A stretch of 64,000 bases of DNA from an uncultured Lachnoanaerobaculum sp. (GCF_938015485.1 NZ_CALLVU010000128.1:1-64000); one strand, 5' to 3'; counted from the first letter of the stretch, positions 43,456 through 52,482 are shown. The notes: generated by a model from the sequence alone, not told the origin. Numbers and translations: made by a program.

Positions 43456-43962
43456 TTGTATTTGGGTGATGATACAGAAAGATTTATTTTGGGAGAGTCC
43501 GGAGCAAATCCTATTATATGCTTTGGAATAAATCCAAGTACAGCTAATGATGAAAAGGATGATCCAACTATTTCAAAAATAAGAAAAATTGCATCAGAAA
43601 ATAATTGTGACGGTTGGATAATGTTAAATCTTTATCCGCAAAGAGCGACAAATCCTAATGATATGCATAAAAAAGCTGATAATGATTTGAAGATAAAAAA
43701 CTATGAAGTTATAAGAAGTGTTTTTAATATATATCCTAATGCTTTAACCTTGGCTTCTTGGGGGAACGCCATAGAGAAAAGAAAATATTTGAAAGATTGC
43801 TTAAAGGAAATTCTAGCTATTGACCCGGATAGGAAGTGGGTATGCCGTGGTAAACTAACAGTGAGGGGGAATCCAAGGCATCAATTATATGTACCCAATA
43901 ATACCAAATTACAAGATTTATATTTTAGCTTAGAGGGAAAAGTTTTATGTAGCAAAGATTGA
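43456..43962 (+). CDS. DUF1643 family protein, N-terminus interrupted
   Basis: A 168-residue protein with ICFGINPSTANDEKDDPTI, WIMLNLYPQRATNPNDM and ALTLASWGNAI, the DUF1643 signature; function unknown. The good ribosome site TAGGAGAA belongs to ATG 43381, from which the same frame runs but meets TGA at 43408 after nine codons. Translation could restart at TTG 43456 with GGGGAAG before it, giving most of the domain. So it may be a recently damaged gene. Confidence 0.72.
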   Translation: MYLGDDTERFILGESGANPIICFGINPSTANDEKDDPTISKIRKIASENNCDGWIMLNLYPQRATNPNDMHKKADNDLKIKNYEVIRSVFNIYPNALTLASWGNAIEKRKYLKDCLKEILAIDPDRKWVCRGKLTVRGNPRHQLYVPNNTKLQDLYFSLEGKVLCSKD

Positions 43963-44070
43963 AAAAATAATGGTGTATAGATGTATACAATTATTGATAA
44001 ATAATGTATATGAAAATTTGAACTTAGAAAATAGTAGTATATAAAATAGATATTATTAGAGGAGGAGCAT

Positions 44071-44154
44071 AGTGACTGACTATAAAAATATTCTAAATAA
44101 ATCTGAATATGATTTTATAAATAAAGAGGAGGCGTTAAATAATATCAAAGAATA
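44071..44154 (+). pseudogene. 5' stub of a COG3541-type nucleotidyltransferase
   Basis: GAGGAGG and GTG are followed by 18 codons nearly identical to the start of the gene at 45872 (TDYKNILNKSEYDFINK). The sequence then passes, at an ATAAATAAA-like overlap, into the leader of the cbiN remnant and stops after 27 codons. Confidence 0.8.
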
Positions 44155-44456
44155 AAAAACTTGTTATAAGCTTACTTGTAATAGTTGTACTGATGGCAAT
44201 AGTGCCTTTATTTATGCTTAAGAATGCCGAATTTGGCGGTTCTGATGATGCCGGAAGTGAAGTGGTTTCAGAAATATAGGGCGGAGAATATGAGCCGTAG
44301 TTTAATCCGGTTATAGAAACCGTCTTAGGAAAGGAACTTCCGGGAGAATTTGAAAGTCTGCTTTTTTGTGTACAGACAGGTATAGGTGTAGGCGTCTTCG
44401 CATTCTTTATGGGAAGATTTGTAGAAAGAAAAAAACAGGAAGATAAGAAAAAATGA
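44142..44456 (+). pseudogene. cbiN: cbiN pseudogene (cobalt ECF transporter subunit)
   Basis: CbiN is a small two-helix subunit of the CbiMNQO cobalt transporter. One frame reads LVISLLVIVVLMAIVPLFML, FGGSDDAGSEVV, then after two TAG codons (44277 and 44298) FNPVIETVLGKELPGEFES and LLFCVQTGIGVGVFAFFMGR. The second TAG stands where CbiN has the tryptophan of YEPWF, a single base change. The likely start codon reads ATA (44142) after GAGGAGG. No cbiM, cbiQ or cbiO is in the window. Confidence 0.82.
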
Positions 44457-44462
44457 TGAAAG

Positions 44463-44502
44463 GCTGCTGCTTTGTAAGATGGATTGCAAGGCGGCAGCTT
44501 TT
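44463..44502 (+). terminator. Rho-independent terminator after cbiN remnant
   Basis: GCTGCTGCTTT and AAGGCGGCAGC pair (with G-T pairs) around a 14-base loop, followed by TTTT. Confidence 0.7.
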
Positions 44503-44957
44503 AAGTAACGGAATAAGCCGGTATGGATTTTTTTCAAATTTTTGTTTTAAATTTTTTATGTTAATGAATGTGAAAGAGGAGAATCGGCATATTTTGAGAT
44601 TGTGTAAGTATATGTATGCAAGAGAAGATATGCAGTACACATAGAGTTTTAAGAAGATAATTTAAAATTATATTGCAGTTTATTAAAAAATCACTTTGTT
44701 CAATAAAGCTGATAATTTTCAGCAAAATCGTGATGAATATTAATAAAAGATTTGATAAAATATAAGTATCAAGGCAGTATTATTAAAATATAATTTACAT
44801 TATATAGCCTTGTCGGTTGTTGTAATAAAGAGGTCAATGCTATAAAGTATGTTGGCGGATTTATACAACTAAGCTTTAGCTTTGAGCCGAGTGGCCGAAT
44901 AAAACTGAAAGTATGTGGATTTTACTGCTAAAAAGCGTTTAATGAAGGGGGCGGAAG
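44503..44957 (+). other. Intergenic stretch without a recognised feature
   Basis: A 63-codon open frame across 44453-44644 has no recognisable protein and overlaps the terminator. The rest is AT-rich. The last bases hold the ribosome site (AAGGGGGCGG) of the next gene. Confidence 0.5.
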
Positions 44958-45455
44958 ATGAAAACGAAGGATAGTAAAATAGTGATAAGACCGGGTAAAA
45001 AATATCTGATTTCAATATTTTTATGTATATACATTACTCTTATGATGATTTGGGTTTTATGTAAAGTAGGCCCATCAGAAATTCTGGAGACGAAGGGGGC
45101 GGGTGTGTTGCCGATGCTATTATTAAGTTCAAGTCTCGGAATATATTTTTTATTATTTGTTTTATTTACAAAAACAGAAGTAAGCGATAAAAAGATATTA
45201 ATAAATCAGTTTCCGTTTAAAAGAAGTGAGTATTTATGGAGTGAGATAAGCCACGCAAAGATTATAGGTGAAGCCTCTGAATATCCGTGTGAAATCTATT
45301 CAGGAGGAAAGAGAATATTAAAAATACCGAGAAATTATTTTGGATATGAGAGGTTGTTTTATGAATTGGATAAAAGAAATATTCTCCGGAAAGATGATTT
45401 TTATGTAGCTGCCAAGGTAGCGTTGGAGATAGATAAAAGAAGACGGCAAGATTAG
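44958..45455 (+). CDS. Two-helix membrane protein with PH-like domain (intact paralogue)
   Basis: A 165-residue protein with KIVIRPGKKYLISIF, two membrane helices (~14-36 and ~50-70) and a cytoplasmic C-terminal part ILINQFPFKRSEYLW, AKIIGEASEYPCEIYSGGKR, ILKIPRNYFGYERL. The strand pattern after the helices resembles bacterial PH domains, but I cannot name the family. It is the undamaged relative of 42823. Function unknown. Confidence 0.72.
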   Translation: MKTKDSKIVIRPGKKYLISIFLCIYITLMMIWVLCKVGPSEILETKGAGVLPMLLLSSSLGIYFLLFVLFTKTEVSDKKILINQFPFKRSEYLWSEISHAKIIGEASEYPCEIYSGGKRILKIPRNYFGYERLFYELDKRNILRKDDFYVAAKVALEIDKRRRQD

Positions 45456-45500
45456 TACAAGTAAAGCATGTGATTATTGTATAGGGGTATAAGAAAGTAA

Positions 45501-45677
45501 GAATTAGAGGTGGTGGAATGCGTTCGAAAACGGTTCGATAAGAGAAGAGCTGGGTATTATTATGCCAATATTGCACGAAAATGGAATGATTACAATAATT
45601 ATAATATTATGTTAGATAGTTCGACTCCTGTAATTGACGGATGTGCTACGGTACTGAAAGGTTTGCTTTCTTATTAG
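45501..45677 (+). pseudogene. C-terminal remnant of a cytidylate-kinase-like gene
   Basis: Open between a TAA and TAG, it reads RFDKRRAGYYYANIARKWND then NIMLDSSTPVIDGCATVLKG. This matches the end of cytidylate-kinase-like proteins, where a lid with K-R-x-x-Y-Y is followed by L-x-x-D-S-S and the final helix. No N-terminal P-loop part is present. Not functional. Confidence 0.6.
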
Positions 45678-45745
45678 ATGCTCTGTAGAAGGGCACTATG
45701 TCTGAAAAAATAGGTGTGTGTAAAATCAATATAGCATTAAGGAAA

Positions 45746-45777
45746 GTCAGAAATGGGTTATTCATTTTTGACTTTTT
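45746..45777 (+). terminator. Rho-independent terminator
   Basis: GTCAGAAATG and CATTTTTGAC pair around a 7-base loop, followed by TTTTTT. Confidence 0.65.
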
Positions 45778-45871
45778 TAATACAATAATCAGCTTTGCAT
45801 TATAGCTTATATGCTTTAGAATAAATATAGAAATAAAAAGATAAGGCTTAGAGATATTTTCAGGAGGAGTC

Positions 45872-46894
45872 ATGACTGACTATAAAGAGATTTTAAACAA
45901 ACCCGAATATGATTTTATAAATAAAAATGAGCATCTCGGAAAGCATGTGATTTTGCTTGGGCTTGCGGGAAGCTATGCATATGGGACAAATATAGAAAGC
46001 AGCGATATAGATATAAGAGGAATTACACTTAATCAAAAATCGGATCTTATAGGACTTACACAGTTTGAACAGTATGTGGATGATAATACCGATACAGTTA
46101 TCTATGCATTCAATAAAATGGTGAATTTACTTTTGAGTTGTAATCCGAATACAATAGAGTTGCTTGGACTTGCACCGGATAATTATCTCTATCTTAATGA
46201 TATCGGAAAAATGCTTCTTGATAATAAACGATTGTTTTTATCAAAAAGAGCTATTCAGTCATTTGGGGGCTATGCGGATGCGCAACTTAGAAGATTACAG
46301 AATGCACTTGCCAGAGACACATTTCCACAAAGTGAAAGGGAACAGCATATTTTTAATTCTGTAAAGAATGCAATGTACAGTTTTAACTCAAGTTATAAGA
46401 ACTTTGAAAACGGAAGTCTGGAAATTTTTATAGATAATGCGGTTAATCCGGAGCTTGAAACTGAGATATTTGTCAATGCCAAATTGAGTCACTATCCGTT
46501 AAGAGATTATGCAAGTATGTGGAATACAATGTCAAACGTTGTAAAAGACTATGATAAAATCGGCAAAAGAAATAAAAAGAAAGATGATCTTCATTTAAAT
46601 AAGCACGCCATGCATCTTATGAGATTATTTATGATGGCTATTGATATACTGGAAAAGGGAGAAATCAATACATACAGAGAAAAAGAACATGATTTATTGA
46701 TGGATATCCGCTTTGGAAAGTATCAAACAGATGAGGGAACTTTTTCGGACAGCTTCTATGATATGATGAGAGAGTATGAAAAGAAACTGCATTACGCTTC
46801 CAAGCATACGCAATTACCGGATGAACCGGATTTTAAAAGTGTGCAGGAATTGGTTATGACAATAAATGAAAGGGTGATTCGTGATGAGATATGA
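45872..46894 (+). CDS. Nucleotidyltransferase-fold protein (COG3541-like), first of pair
   Basis: A 340-residue protein with the nucleotidyltransferase motif GLAGSYAYGTNIESSDIDIRGI (G-S followed by D-x-D) at ~26-47, and a helical C-terminal region with LHLNKHAMHLMRLFMMAIDIL. The substrate of COG3541 proteins is unknown. CAGGAGGAG precedes the ATG. The end overlaps the next gene, a second member of the family. A 5' stub copy lies at 44071. Confidence 0.82.
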   Translation: MTDYKEILNKPEYDFINKNEHLGKHVILLGLAGSYAYGTNIESSDIDIRGITLNQKSDLIGLTQFEQYVDDNTDTVIYAFNKMVNLLLSCNPNTIELLGLAPDNYLYLNDIGKMLLDNKRLFLSKRAIQSFGGYADAQLRRLQNALARDTFPQSEREQHIFNSVKNAMYSFNSSYKNFENGSLEIFIDNAVNPELETEIFVNAKLSHYPLRDYASMWNTMSNVVKDYDKIGKRNKKKDDLHLNKHAMHLMRLFMMAIDILEKGEINTYREKEHDLLMDIRFGKYQTDEGTFSDSFYDMMREYEKKLHYASKHTQLPDEPDFKSVQELVMTINERVIRDEI

Positions 46895-47672
46895 TAATTA
46901 TAAAGAGAATATAGAAGAGCTGATTCTTTATAAAATAAGAGAAATAGAGGAAAAAGAGAATATAAAAGTGCTACACGCTATTGAATCGGGAAGTAGAGCT
47001 TGGGGCTTTGCCTCGCCTGACAGCGATTATGATGTAAGGTTTATCTATGTTCGTAATAAAAACTTTTATTTATCCCTTAGAGAGAACAAGGACTTTATCG
47101 ATTGGGAATTAAATGAGGTGCTTGATATCAACGGATGGGATTTTAAAAAGGCATTAAAGCACTTTCATAAATCAAATGCTACATTATTTGAGTGGAGCAA
47201 TTCTCCTATTGTGTATTATACAACGGATGTTTGGAAGGAGCTTTACGACAGAACGGCATGCAAATACTTTGCATGTAAATCTGCACTTTATCATTACTAC
47301 GGTACGGCAAAAAAGAACTACTACGATTACCTATGTGATAACATGGTAAAATATAAAAAGTATTTTTACGTGCTGAGACCTATTCTTGCCTGTAAATGGA
47401 TTGAAGAAAAGAAATGCCCACCGCCGGTACTTTTTGATGAATTGGTTAATACCGTTCTTGAGGAAGATATGAAGACAGCGGTAGAGGATTTGCTTGCAAA
47501 GAAGGTAAAAATGTCCGAATCAGAAAAAGGCCCAAGGGTTGAAGAGATAAATAATTATATAGAAGAGAAGTTGGAATATTATAAGTCGACCTTGGAAACA
47601 ATGGAGGATGACAGGAATACCGACTGGGATGCGCTGGAAGAGGAGTTTAGAGGGGTGGTAGACAGTATTTAG
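46884..47672 (+). CDS. Nucleotidyltransferase-fold protein (YcgL/COG3541-like), second of pair
   Basis: A 262-residue protein with the motif AIESGSRAWGFASPDSDYDV (G-S-x-A-W-G, D-x-D) at ~30-50, WDFKKALKHFHKSNATLFEW and a C-terminal helical part. Start ATG 46884 is nine bases after AAAGGG; GTG 46881 is the alternative. Overlap with the preceding relative suggests that the two act together. Function unknown. Confidence 0.82.
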   Translation: MRYDNYKENIEELILYKIREIEEKENIKVLHAIESGSRAWGFASPDSDYDVRFIYVRNKNFYLSLRENKDFIDWELNEVLDINGWDFKKALKHFHKSNATLFEWSNSPIVYYTTDVWKELYDRTACKYFACKSALYHYYGTAKKNYYDYLCDNMVKYKKYFYVLRPILACKWIEEKKCPPPVLFDELVNTVLEEDMKTAVEDLLAKKVKMSESEKGPRVEEINNYIEEKLEYYKSTLETMEDDRNTDWDALEEEFRGVVDSI

Positions 47673-47733
47673 TTCGTAAATGTCGGCATTTTCTGATATA
47701 ATTACTATGTATGTTTATTGGGAGGTGATATTC

Positions 47734-48528
47734 ATTAACGAGCTAAAAATCAGGCAATTATGTTATAACATGAATATTGGTTCTACAGAACCTAAATTTG
47801 CAATTTTAGAAGATGGAACACAGGTTGTTACAAAATTATATAATGGCCCGGAAGGAAATCTGGTGCTCTTTAATGAGTATTTATGCTATCGTTTGGCTAT
47901 TTTATTGGATATTCCGATGCCGAGAGCAGGTGTTTGCATTTTAGACAGTTCTTCAGAAATACAAGATGAAGAACTTGCTACTCCGCTTAATTATGGAAAA
48001 GCTTTTTTCTCGGAATATATGCCAAAGGTTACAAAACTACTTCCTACCATTATTAGTAAGATGAGAAATAAAGAGGATTTTGTAAAGATTCTACTATTTG
48101 ATCATGTTATATTTAATACAGATAGAAATCCCGGAAATCTTTTAGTACGATTTTGTAAGGGCGATATTTCACTAAAAGTAATAGACCATACACATGTTTT
48201 TATTAATCAAACATTTTGGGATGCAAGTTGCTTGAAACGAGCAATGGAAGAAAATGATTTATTAGACACGAAGGTATTGGAGTATAATTCCTACTTGTAT
48301 GAAATGTTTTTTGAAAATTTTTCTGTTAGAAAGGAGATGTTGGAAAAGGAAAGTTCAGTCTTTAAAAGCAAGATTAATCATGATATAATAACAGAACTCA
48401 TCGACATTATTCCGGAAGAATGGAGACCGAAACAGAAAGATATTGATGAACTTATAAATTATATTCTATATAGAGTCGATAATTTGGATGTGATAATATC
48501 CACAATTTTGACATATAATAATAGATAG
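47734..48528 (+). CDS. HipA-like kinase
   Basis: A HipA-type protein kinase fold of about 264 residues. The catalytic loop is DHVIFNTDRNPGNLL and the metal-binding aspartate lies in KVIDHTHVF; an ATP-lysine candidate is VVTKLYNG. Start choice is difficult: the only good ribosome site, GGAGGTG (47721-47727), points to ATT 47734, a rare start; in-frame ATG codons at 47680 and 47707 lack ribosome sites. The HipB antitoxin-like DNA-binding partner is absent; instead a DUF3037-like gene follows by 16 bases. Confidence 0.8.
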   Translation: MNELKIRQLCYNMNIGSTEPKFAILEDGTQVVTKLYNGPEGNLVLFNEYLCYRLAILLDIPMPRAGVCILDSSSEIQDEELATPLNYGKAFFSEYMPKVTKLLPTIISKMRNKEDFVKILLFDHVIFNTDRNPGNLLVRFCKGDISLKVIDHTHVFINQTFWDASCLKRAMEENDLLDTKVLEYNSYLYEMFFENFSVRKEMLEKESSVFKSKINHDIITELIDIIPEEWRPKQKDIDELINYILYRVDNLDVIISTILTYNNR

Positions 48529-48544
48529 GGAAGGAGGAAATATA

Positions 48545-49288
48545 ATGTACAACATTGAATATGCAGCATTGAATTATTATCATTCACCTATATCAGATGA
48601 GTGCTTGTGTATAGGTGTGTTATTTCACAATGTAACAACAGGACAACGTGATTTCAAATATATCTCCAATTTCCAACGGTTTCATGCTTTTGATGATGAA
48701 GCGGATATTGATTTTGTTAAACTCTATTTACGAGGTATTAAGGATGAAGTTGAAACTTCTGTCTTTAATTTTAACAAAGAGTTTGAGCTTGCTTCATATG
48801 TCAAAGTGTATGCGAATGAATTTAGATTCTCATCAGTTAGAACTCTTACAGTTAATGAAAATGAGAACTATGTTGAGGATTTATCGAAAGTATATTTGAA
48901 ATATGATTTAGCAAGATCACAGAGATTAAACGGCAATGAGGAAAAGAAATTAATTCGTAGAGTGCTTGAATCAAATAATCTTGAATATACTACTCAAAAA
49001 GTTGATGGTCCATATAGCGATGAAATTTCCTTTGATTATCAAGTTGGAAATGTATGTATTAAGATGTTTTCATTTAAAGGGAAAAACTTAAAGCGAGTTA
49101 TCGGAAGTGCAAGACAATGGTCTTTTGTAGCTGACGAGTTGGGGGAACAAAAGAGAGTGCTGTTCATATATGATTCAGATTATGAAGATATGGGCAATCT
49201 CGATATAATTATTAAGATACTATCAAAGAATGCAAAGGTTCTGAAATTGGATGATGGAATGGATTATATTTTGAATCAGTGTTTGTAG
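48545..49288 (+). CDS. DUF3037-like protein
   Basis: A 247-residue protein beginning IEYAALNYYHSPISDECLCIGVLFHN, the pattern of DUF3037, which often stands beside HipA-like kinases. The C-terminal half has VCIKMFSFKGKNLKRVIGSARQW and RVLFIYDSDYEDMG. AAGGAGGAAATATA precedes the ATG. Likely forms a two-gene toxin-antitoxin-like or signalling unit with the kinase; function unknown. Confidence 0.75.
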   Translation: MYNIEYAALNYYHSPISDECLCIGVLFHNVTTGQRDFKYISNFQRFHAFDDEADIDFVKLYLRGIKDEVETSVFNFNKEFELASYVKVYANEFRFSSVRTLTVNENENYVEDLSKVYLKYDLARSQRLNGNEEKKLIRRVLESNNLEYTTQKVDGPYSDEISFDYQVGNVCIKMFSFKGKNLKRVIGSARQWSFVADELGEQKRVLFIYDSDYEDMGNLDIIIKILSKNAKVLKLDDGMDYILNQCL

Positions 49289-49386
49289 AGTCAAAGCCGT
49301 AGATGATGTGTCTGCGGCTTTATTACTTATATTCCTGAAAACCTCGCAAATGGGGCAATACAGGGCAAAAAGGAGTAAATAAAACT

Positions 49387-49860
49387 ATGATAAAAGTACT
49401 TTTTATCTGCCACGGCAATATCTGCCGTTCACCTATGGCGGAGTTTATAATGAAAGACAAGGTAAAAAAGCTTGGGATTGAGGATATGTTTAAGATAGCC
49501 TCAGCAGCTACAAGCTCTGATGAGATATGGAACGGTGTGGGCAATCCGGTGTATCCGCCTGCAAAGGATGAGCTGAAGAAGCACGGTATAGCATGTCCCG
49601 GTAAGAAGGCAAGACAGATGGTAAAGTCCGACTATGAAGAATACGACTACCTGATAGGAATGGACGATGCCAATATAAAAAATATGAAGAAAGTTTTTGG
49701 AAGGAATGATAAAGTATATAAACTTTTGAGTTTTACAGGAAGTGATGAGTCGGTATCCGATCCGTGGTATACAGACAGATTTGATACAGCTTATAATGAT
49801 ATAGATAGAGGAGTGGACGGATTTTTGAAGTTTTTGGAGGAGAAAAATGTCATCAATTAA
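49387..49860 (+). CDS. Low-molecular-weight protein tyrosine phosphatase
   Basis: This cytoplasmic phosphatase removes phosphate from tyrosine residues. The 157-residue protein has the P-loop CHGNICRS (C8, R14) directly after VLFI, as the family requires, and the acid loop SDPWYTDRFD. The next gene, a membrane protein, overlaps the 3' end by 14 bases. No tyrosine kinase is in the window. Confidence 0.93.
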   Translation: MIKVLFICHGNICRSPMAEFIMKDKVKKLGIEDMFKIASAATSSDEIWNGVGNPVYPPAKDELKKHGIACPGKKARQMVKSDYEEYDYLIGMDDANIKNMKKVFGRNDKVYKLLSFTGSDESVSDPWYTDRFDTAYNDIDRGVDGFLKFLEEKNVIN

Positions 49861-50644
49861 AAAAGTATTGATAATAAAGGTAGTATTGGCAGCTGTTTGT
49901 ATTGCGGCAGGCTTGATATCGTTTTTTGTGCTGGCAGGCATTTTCAGCAATGTAGATTTTTATGCGGATACTATAAGCGCGCTTGATAAGAGCAGGAGCA
50001 AGGTGATGGAGCTTGTGGCTGCAGCGGTAGCGTCATCTTCCGCCATAACACTTTTGCCGGGAGATATAGGCACTCCGGTTGCACAGGAACTTGCAGAGAT
50101 GAGTAAGTATTTTTTGATTGTACTTTGTGCCATCTATCTTGAAAAATTTTTGCTGACAGTAACAGGAATGGTTGCATTCAAGTATATCATTCCGGTTGCC
50201 TGCCTTTTGTTTATTATATTTATAGCATCGAATGAAAAGGTGTTTGCAAAGATTGCAACCAAGCTGTTTTTATTCAGCCTGGTTATATCATTTACAATAC
50301 CGATCAGTGTAAATATCGCAAATATGATAGAAAGCAACTACGCCTCGTCCATAGATACGACACTGAATAACGCCAAGCAAAACACTCAGACCGTTACGGA
50401 TGATGCCAAGGAAGAGAGCGGCAATGCCATAGATAAGTTTGTAAACAATATCACAGGCAATGCAAATGAGATTTTAAAGAAATTTGAGAATACCGTAAGT
50501 TCATTTATAGAAGCAATTGCAGTGATGATAGTAACTTCATGCCTTATACCTATAGGTGTGCTGTTTTTCTTCCTTTGGCTGGTAAAACTGATATTTTCAA
50601 TAAACGTAAACGGGTTCGGTTTTATGCGTAGGGAAAACAGCTAG
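49847..50644 (+). CDS. Polytopic membrane protein, unknown
   Basis: A 265-residue protein with about four to five membrane helices (~7-31, ~84-100, ~107-125, ~132-158, ~222-252) and an external or internal loop at 160-220 rich in Asn, Thr and Asp (TLNNAKQNTQTVTDDAKEES). I do not recognise a family. GGAGGA precedes the ATG. Coupling to the phosphatase gene suggests that they are made together. Confidence 0.7.
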   Translation: MSSIKKVLIIKVVLAAVCIAAGLISFFVLAGIFSNVDFYADTISALDKSRSKVMELVAAAVASSSAITLLPGDIGTPVAQELAEMSKYFLIVLCAIYLEKFLLTVTGMVAFKYIIPVACLLFIIFIASNEKVFAKIATKLFLFSLVISFTIPISVNIANMIESNYASSIDTTLNNAKQNTQTVTDDAKEESGNAIDKFVNNITGNANEILKKFENTVSSFIEAIAVMIVTSCLIPIGVLFFFLWLVKLIFSINVNGFGFMRRENS

Positions 50645-50717
50645 TTAAATTATTTGTAAAAATACTGAGAATTTAATTTTGGAGTGTATGCATTAGAGAA
50701 AAAGGAAAGGTTTACCT

Positions 50718-50915
50718 TTACTTTTTCTCTAATGCCAAACCTATCAAACGATCTGTATAATCTGCCATAAATAAAGGAATATTCAGCACATCGTCAAAAA
50801 TCCAAGTCTTACCTACCTGTCGTACACCTTTTAGTATTAAAGGTTTTCTATATGGAGAATTCTTCCAGTTTAACAGATTTTTCAAAATAAACCGTTCCAT
50901 AGTTTTCCTTTTCAC
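50718..50915 (-). pseudogene. Internally deleted AAA-type ATPase (DUF4143 class) remnant
   Basis: Reading the minus strand, RFILKNLLNWKNSPYRKPLI and LKGVRQVGKT are the N-terminus and Walker A of the AAA_14/DUF4143 ATPase family. The frame then jumps to what looks like the protein's extreme C-terminus (IPLFMADYTDRLIGLALEK). About 65 residues remain of some 400-450. The deletion keeps the frame. Not functional as an ATPase. Confidence 0.72.
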
Positions 50916-51046
50916 ACTTTTATATTAATTTTAGTGTATATGAATCACATTTTTATTATATATTAAAATATAAAAAATACAATATAAACCACAGATTTAT
51001 ACAAATCAAGAAAAGCAAATTATGTTAAAAAGATAACGTTAAAACA

Positions 51047-51075
51047 TTGACAATGTAACAAATGTGATGTATCAT
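51047..51075 (+). promoter_or_regulatory. Sigma-A promoter for the alcohol dehydrogenase
   Basis: TTGACA, 17 bases, TATCAT, about 85 bases before the ATG. AACGTTAAAAC just upstream might be a regulator site, but I cannot assign it. Confidence 0.65.
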
Positions 51076-51161
51076 ATAAGCAAGAGGTTAAATTTATTTG
51101 CAAAGAGTGATTTTGCTTACACTTTTTGCTTAATATATTAAATTTAATATGGAGGCTGTAT

Positions 51162-52376
51162 ATGAGATTTACATTACCAAGGGATATTTATCACGGAAAA
51201 GATTCACTTGAGGCTTTGAAGAACTTCACAGGCAAGAAGGCGTTTGTCTGTGTAGGCGGAGGCTCTATGAAGAGATTCGGCTTTTTGGATAAGGTGATAG
51301 ACTACCTTAAAGAAGCAGGCATGGAGGTAAAGCTTTTTGAAGGAATAGAGTCCGACCCTTCTGTAGATACCGTAATGCGCGGTGCTAAGGAAATGATAGA
51401 GTTCGGACCGGACTGGATAGTGGCTATCGGCGGAGGCTCACCTATTGATGCCGCTAAGGCTATGTGGATAAAATATGAGTATCCTGATTGTACATTTGAA
51501 GATATGTGTAAGGTGTTCGGTATTCCCACACTTAGAAAGAAAGCAAAGTTCTGTGCTATTTCTTCCACATCGGGAACCGCTACCGAGGTAACGGCTTTTT
51601 CAATCATTACAGACTATGAAAAGGGCATCAAATATCCTATAGCAGACTTTGAGATAACACCTGATGTGGCAATCGTAGACCCTGCACTTGCAGAGACTAT
51701 GCCGAAGAAGCTTGTTGCACATACAGGTATGGATGCTTTGACACATGCGATTGAGGCGTATGTATCTACTGCAAACTGTGATTTTACAGATCCTCTTGCA
51801 CTGCATGCAATAGAGATGATTCATAAGTATCTTATAAAGTCATACAATGAGAACAAGGAAGCAAGAGATGCAATGCACAATGCACAGTGTCTTGCAGGTA
51901 TGGCGTTCTCAAATGCATTGCTTGGAATAGTACATTCAATGGCACATAAGACAGGTGCGGTATTCGGCGACTACGGTGCTCACATTATACATGGTGCCGC
52001 AAATGCAATGTATCTTCCTAAGGTAATCGCTTTTAACGCTAAGGACGGTGAGGCGGCTAAGAGATATGCAAAGATAGCCGATGTACTGGGTCTGCCGGGA
52101 AGCACACAGGAAGAGAAGATAAAAGAACTTATCAAATATGTCAGAGGAATGAATGACGAGCTTAATATTCCACACTGCATAAAGAATTACGGAGCAGATT
52201 CATATCCTACAGAGAACGGATTTGTACCTGAGAATGTATTCCTTGAGAGATTGCATGATATAGCCGTAAATGCAGTAGCGGACGCTTGTACAGGTTCAAA
52301 TCCTAGACAACCAAGTGTTGAAGAGATGGAAAAACTTTTGAAATGTTGCTATTATGATACTGAAGTTGACTTCTAA
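51162..52376 (+). CDS. Iron-containing alcohol dehydrogenase
   Basis: An NAD(P)-dependent group III alcohol dehydrogenase. The 404-residue protein has the nucleotide motif AIGGGSPIDAAKAMW, SSTSGTATEVTAFSII, and iron ligands in HAIEAYVSTANCDFTD, GIVHSMAHKTGAVF and HGAANAMYLP. ATG 51162 has GGAGG seven bases before it; the frame extends to 51126 without a ribosome site. Likely reduces aldehydes in fermentation; exact substrate unknown. Monocistronic with its own promoter and terminator. Confidence 0.94.
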   Translation: MRFTLPRDIYHGKDSLEALKNFTGKKAFVCVGGGSMKRFGFLDKVIDYLKEAGMEVKLFEGIESDPSVDTVMRGAKEMIEFGPDWIVAIGGGSPIDAAKAMWIKYEYPDCTFEDMCKVFGIPTLRKKAKFCAISSTSGTATEVTAFSIITDYEKGIKYPIADFEITPDVAIVDPALAETMPKKLVAHTGMDALTHAIEAYVSTANCDFTDPLALHAIEMIHKYLIKSYNENKEARDAMHNAQCLAGMAFSNALLGIVHSMAHKTGAVFGDYGAHIIHGAANAMYLPKVIAFNAKDGEAAKRYAKIADVLGLPGSTQEEKIKELIKYVRGMNDELNIPHCIKNYGADSYPTENGFVPENVFLERLHDIAVNAVADACTGSNPRQPSVEEMEKLLKCCYYDTEVDF

Positions 52377-52418
52377 TATAAGCAGAGATATGAAGTCTTA
52401 GTATCTCAGCATAATGAA

Positions 52419-52453
52419 ACACATCAATGACGTAAGTTGTTGGTGTGTTTTTT
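52419..52453 (+). terminator. Rho-independent terminator
   Basis: ACACATCAA and TTGGTGTGT pair around a 12-base loop, followed by a T-run. Confidence 0.7.
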
Positions 52454-52482
52454 CGGCTTATGAATCATCTATAATAAATATA

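Noticed and set aside
43381..43962. Selenocysteine at the TGA (43408) of the DUF1643 gene.
   Set aside because: The codon lies nine residues from the start outside the conserved domain, and I see no clear hairpin of the bacterial SECIS type directly after it.
13372..44456. Amber codon reassignment or pyrrolysine read-through, since the LXG toxin and cbiN both contain in-frame TAG.
   Set aside because: Many healthy genes here end in TAG (for example at 10425, 13354, 37036 and 43331), and cbiN also has a damaged start, so ordinary nonsense decay explains it.
44453..44644. 63-codon frame after the cbiN remnant.
   Set aside because: It begins inside the cbiN end and crosses a terminator hairpin; no recognisable protein.
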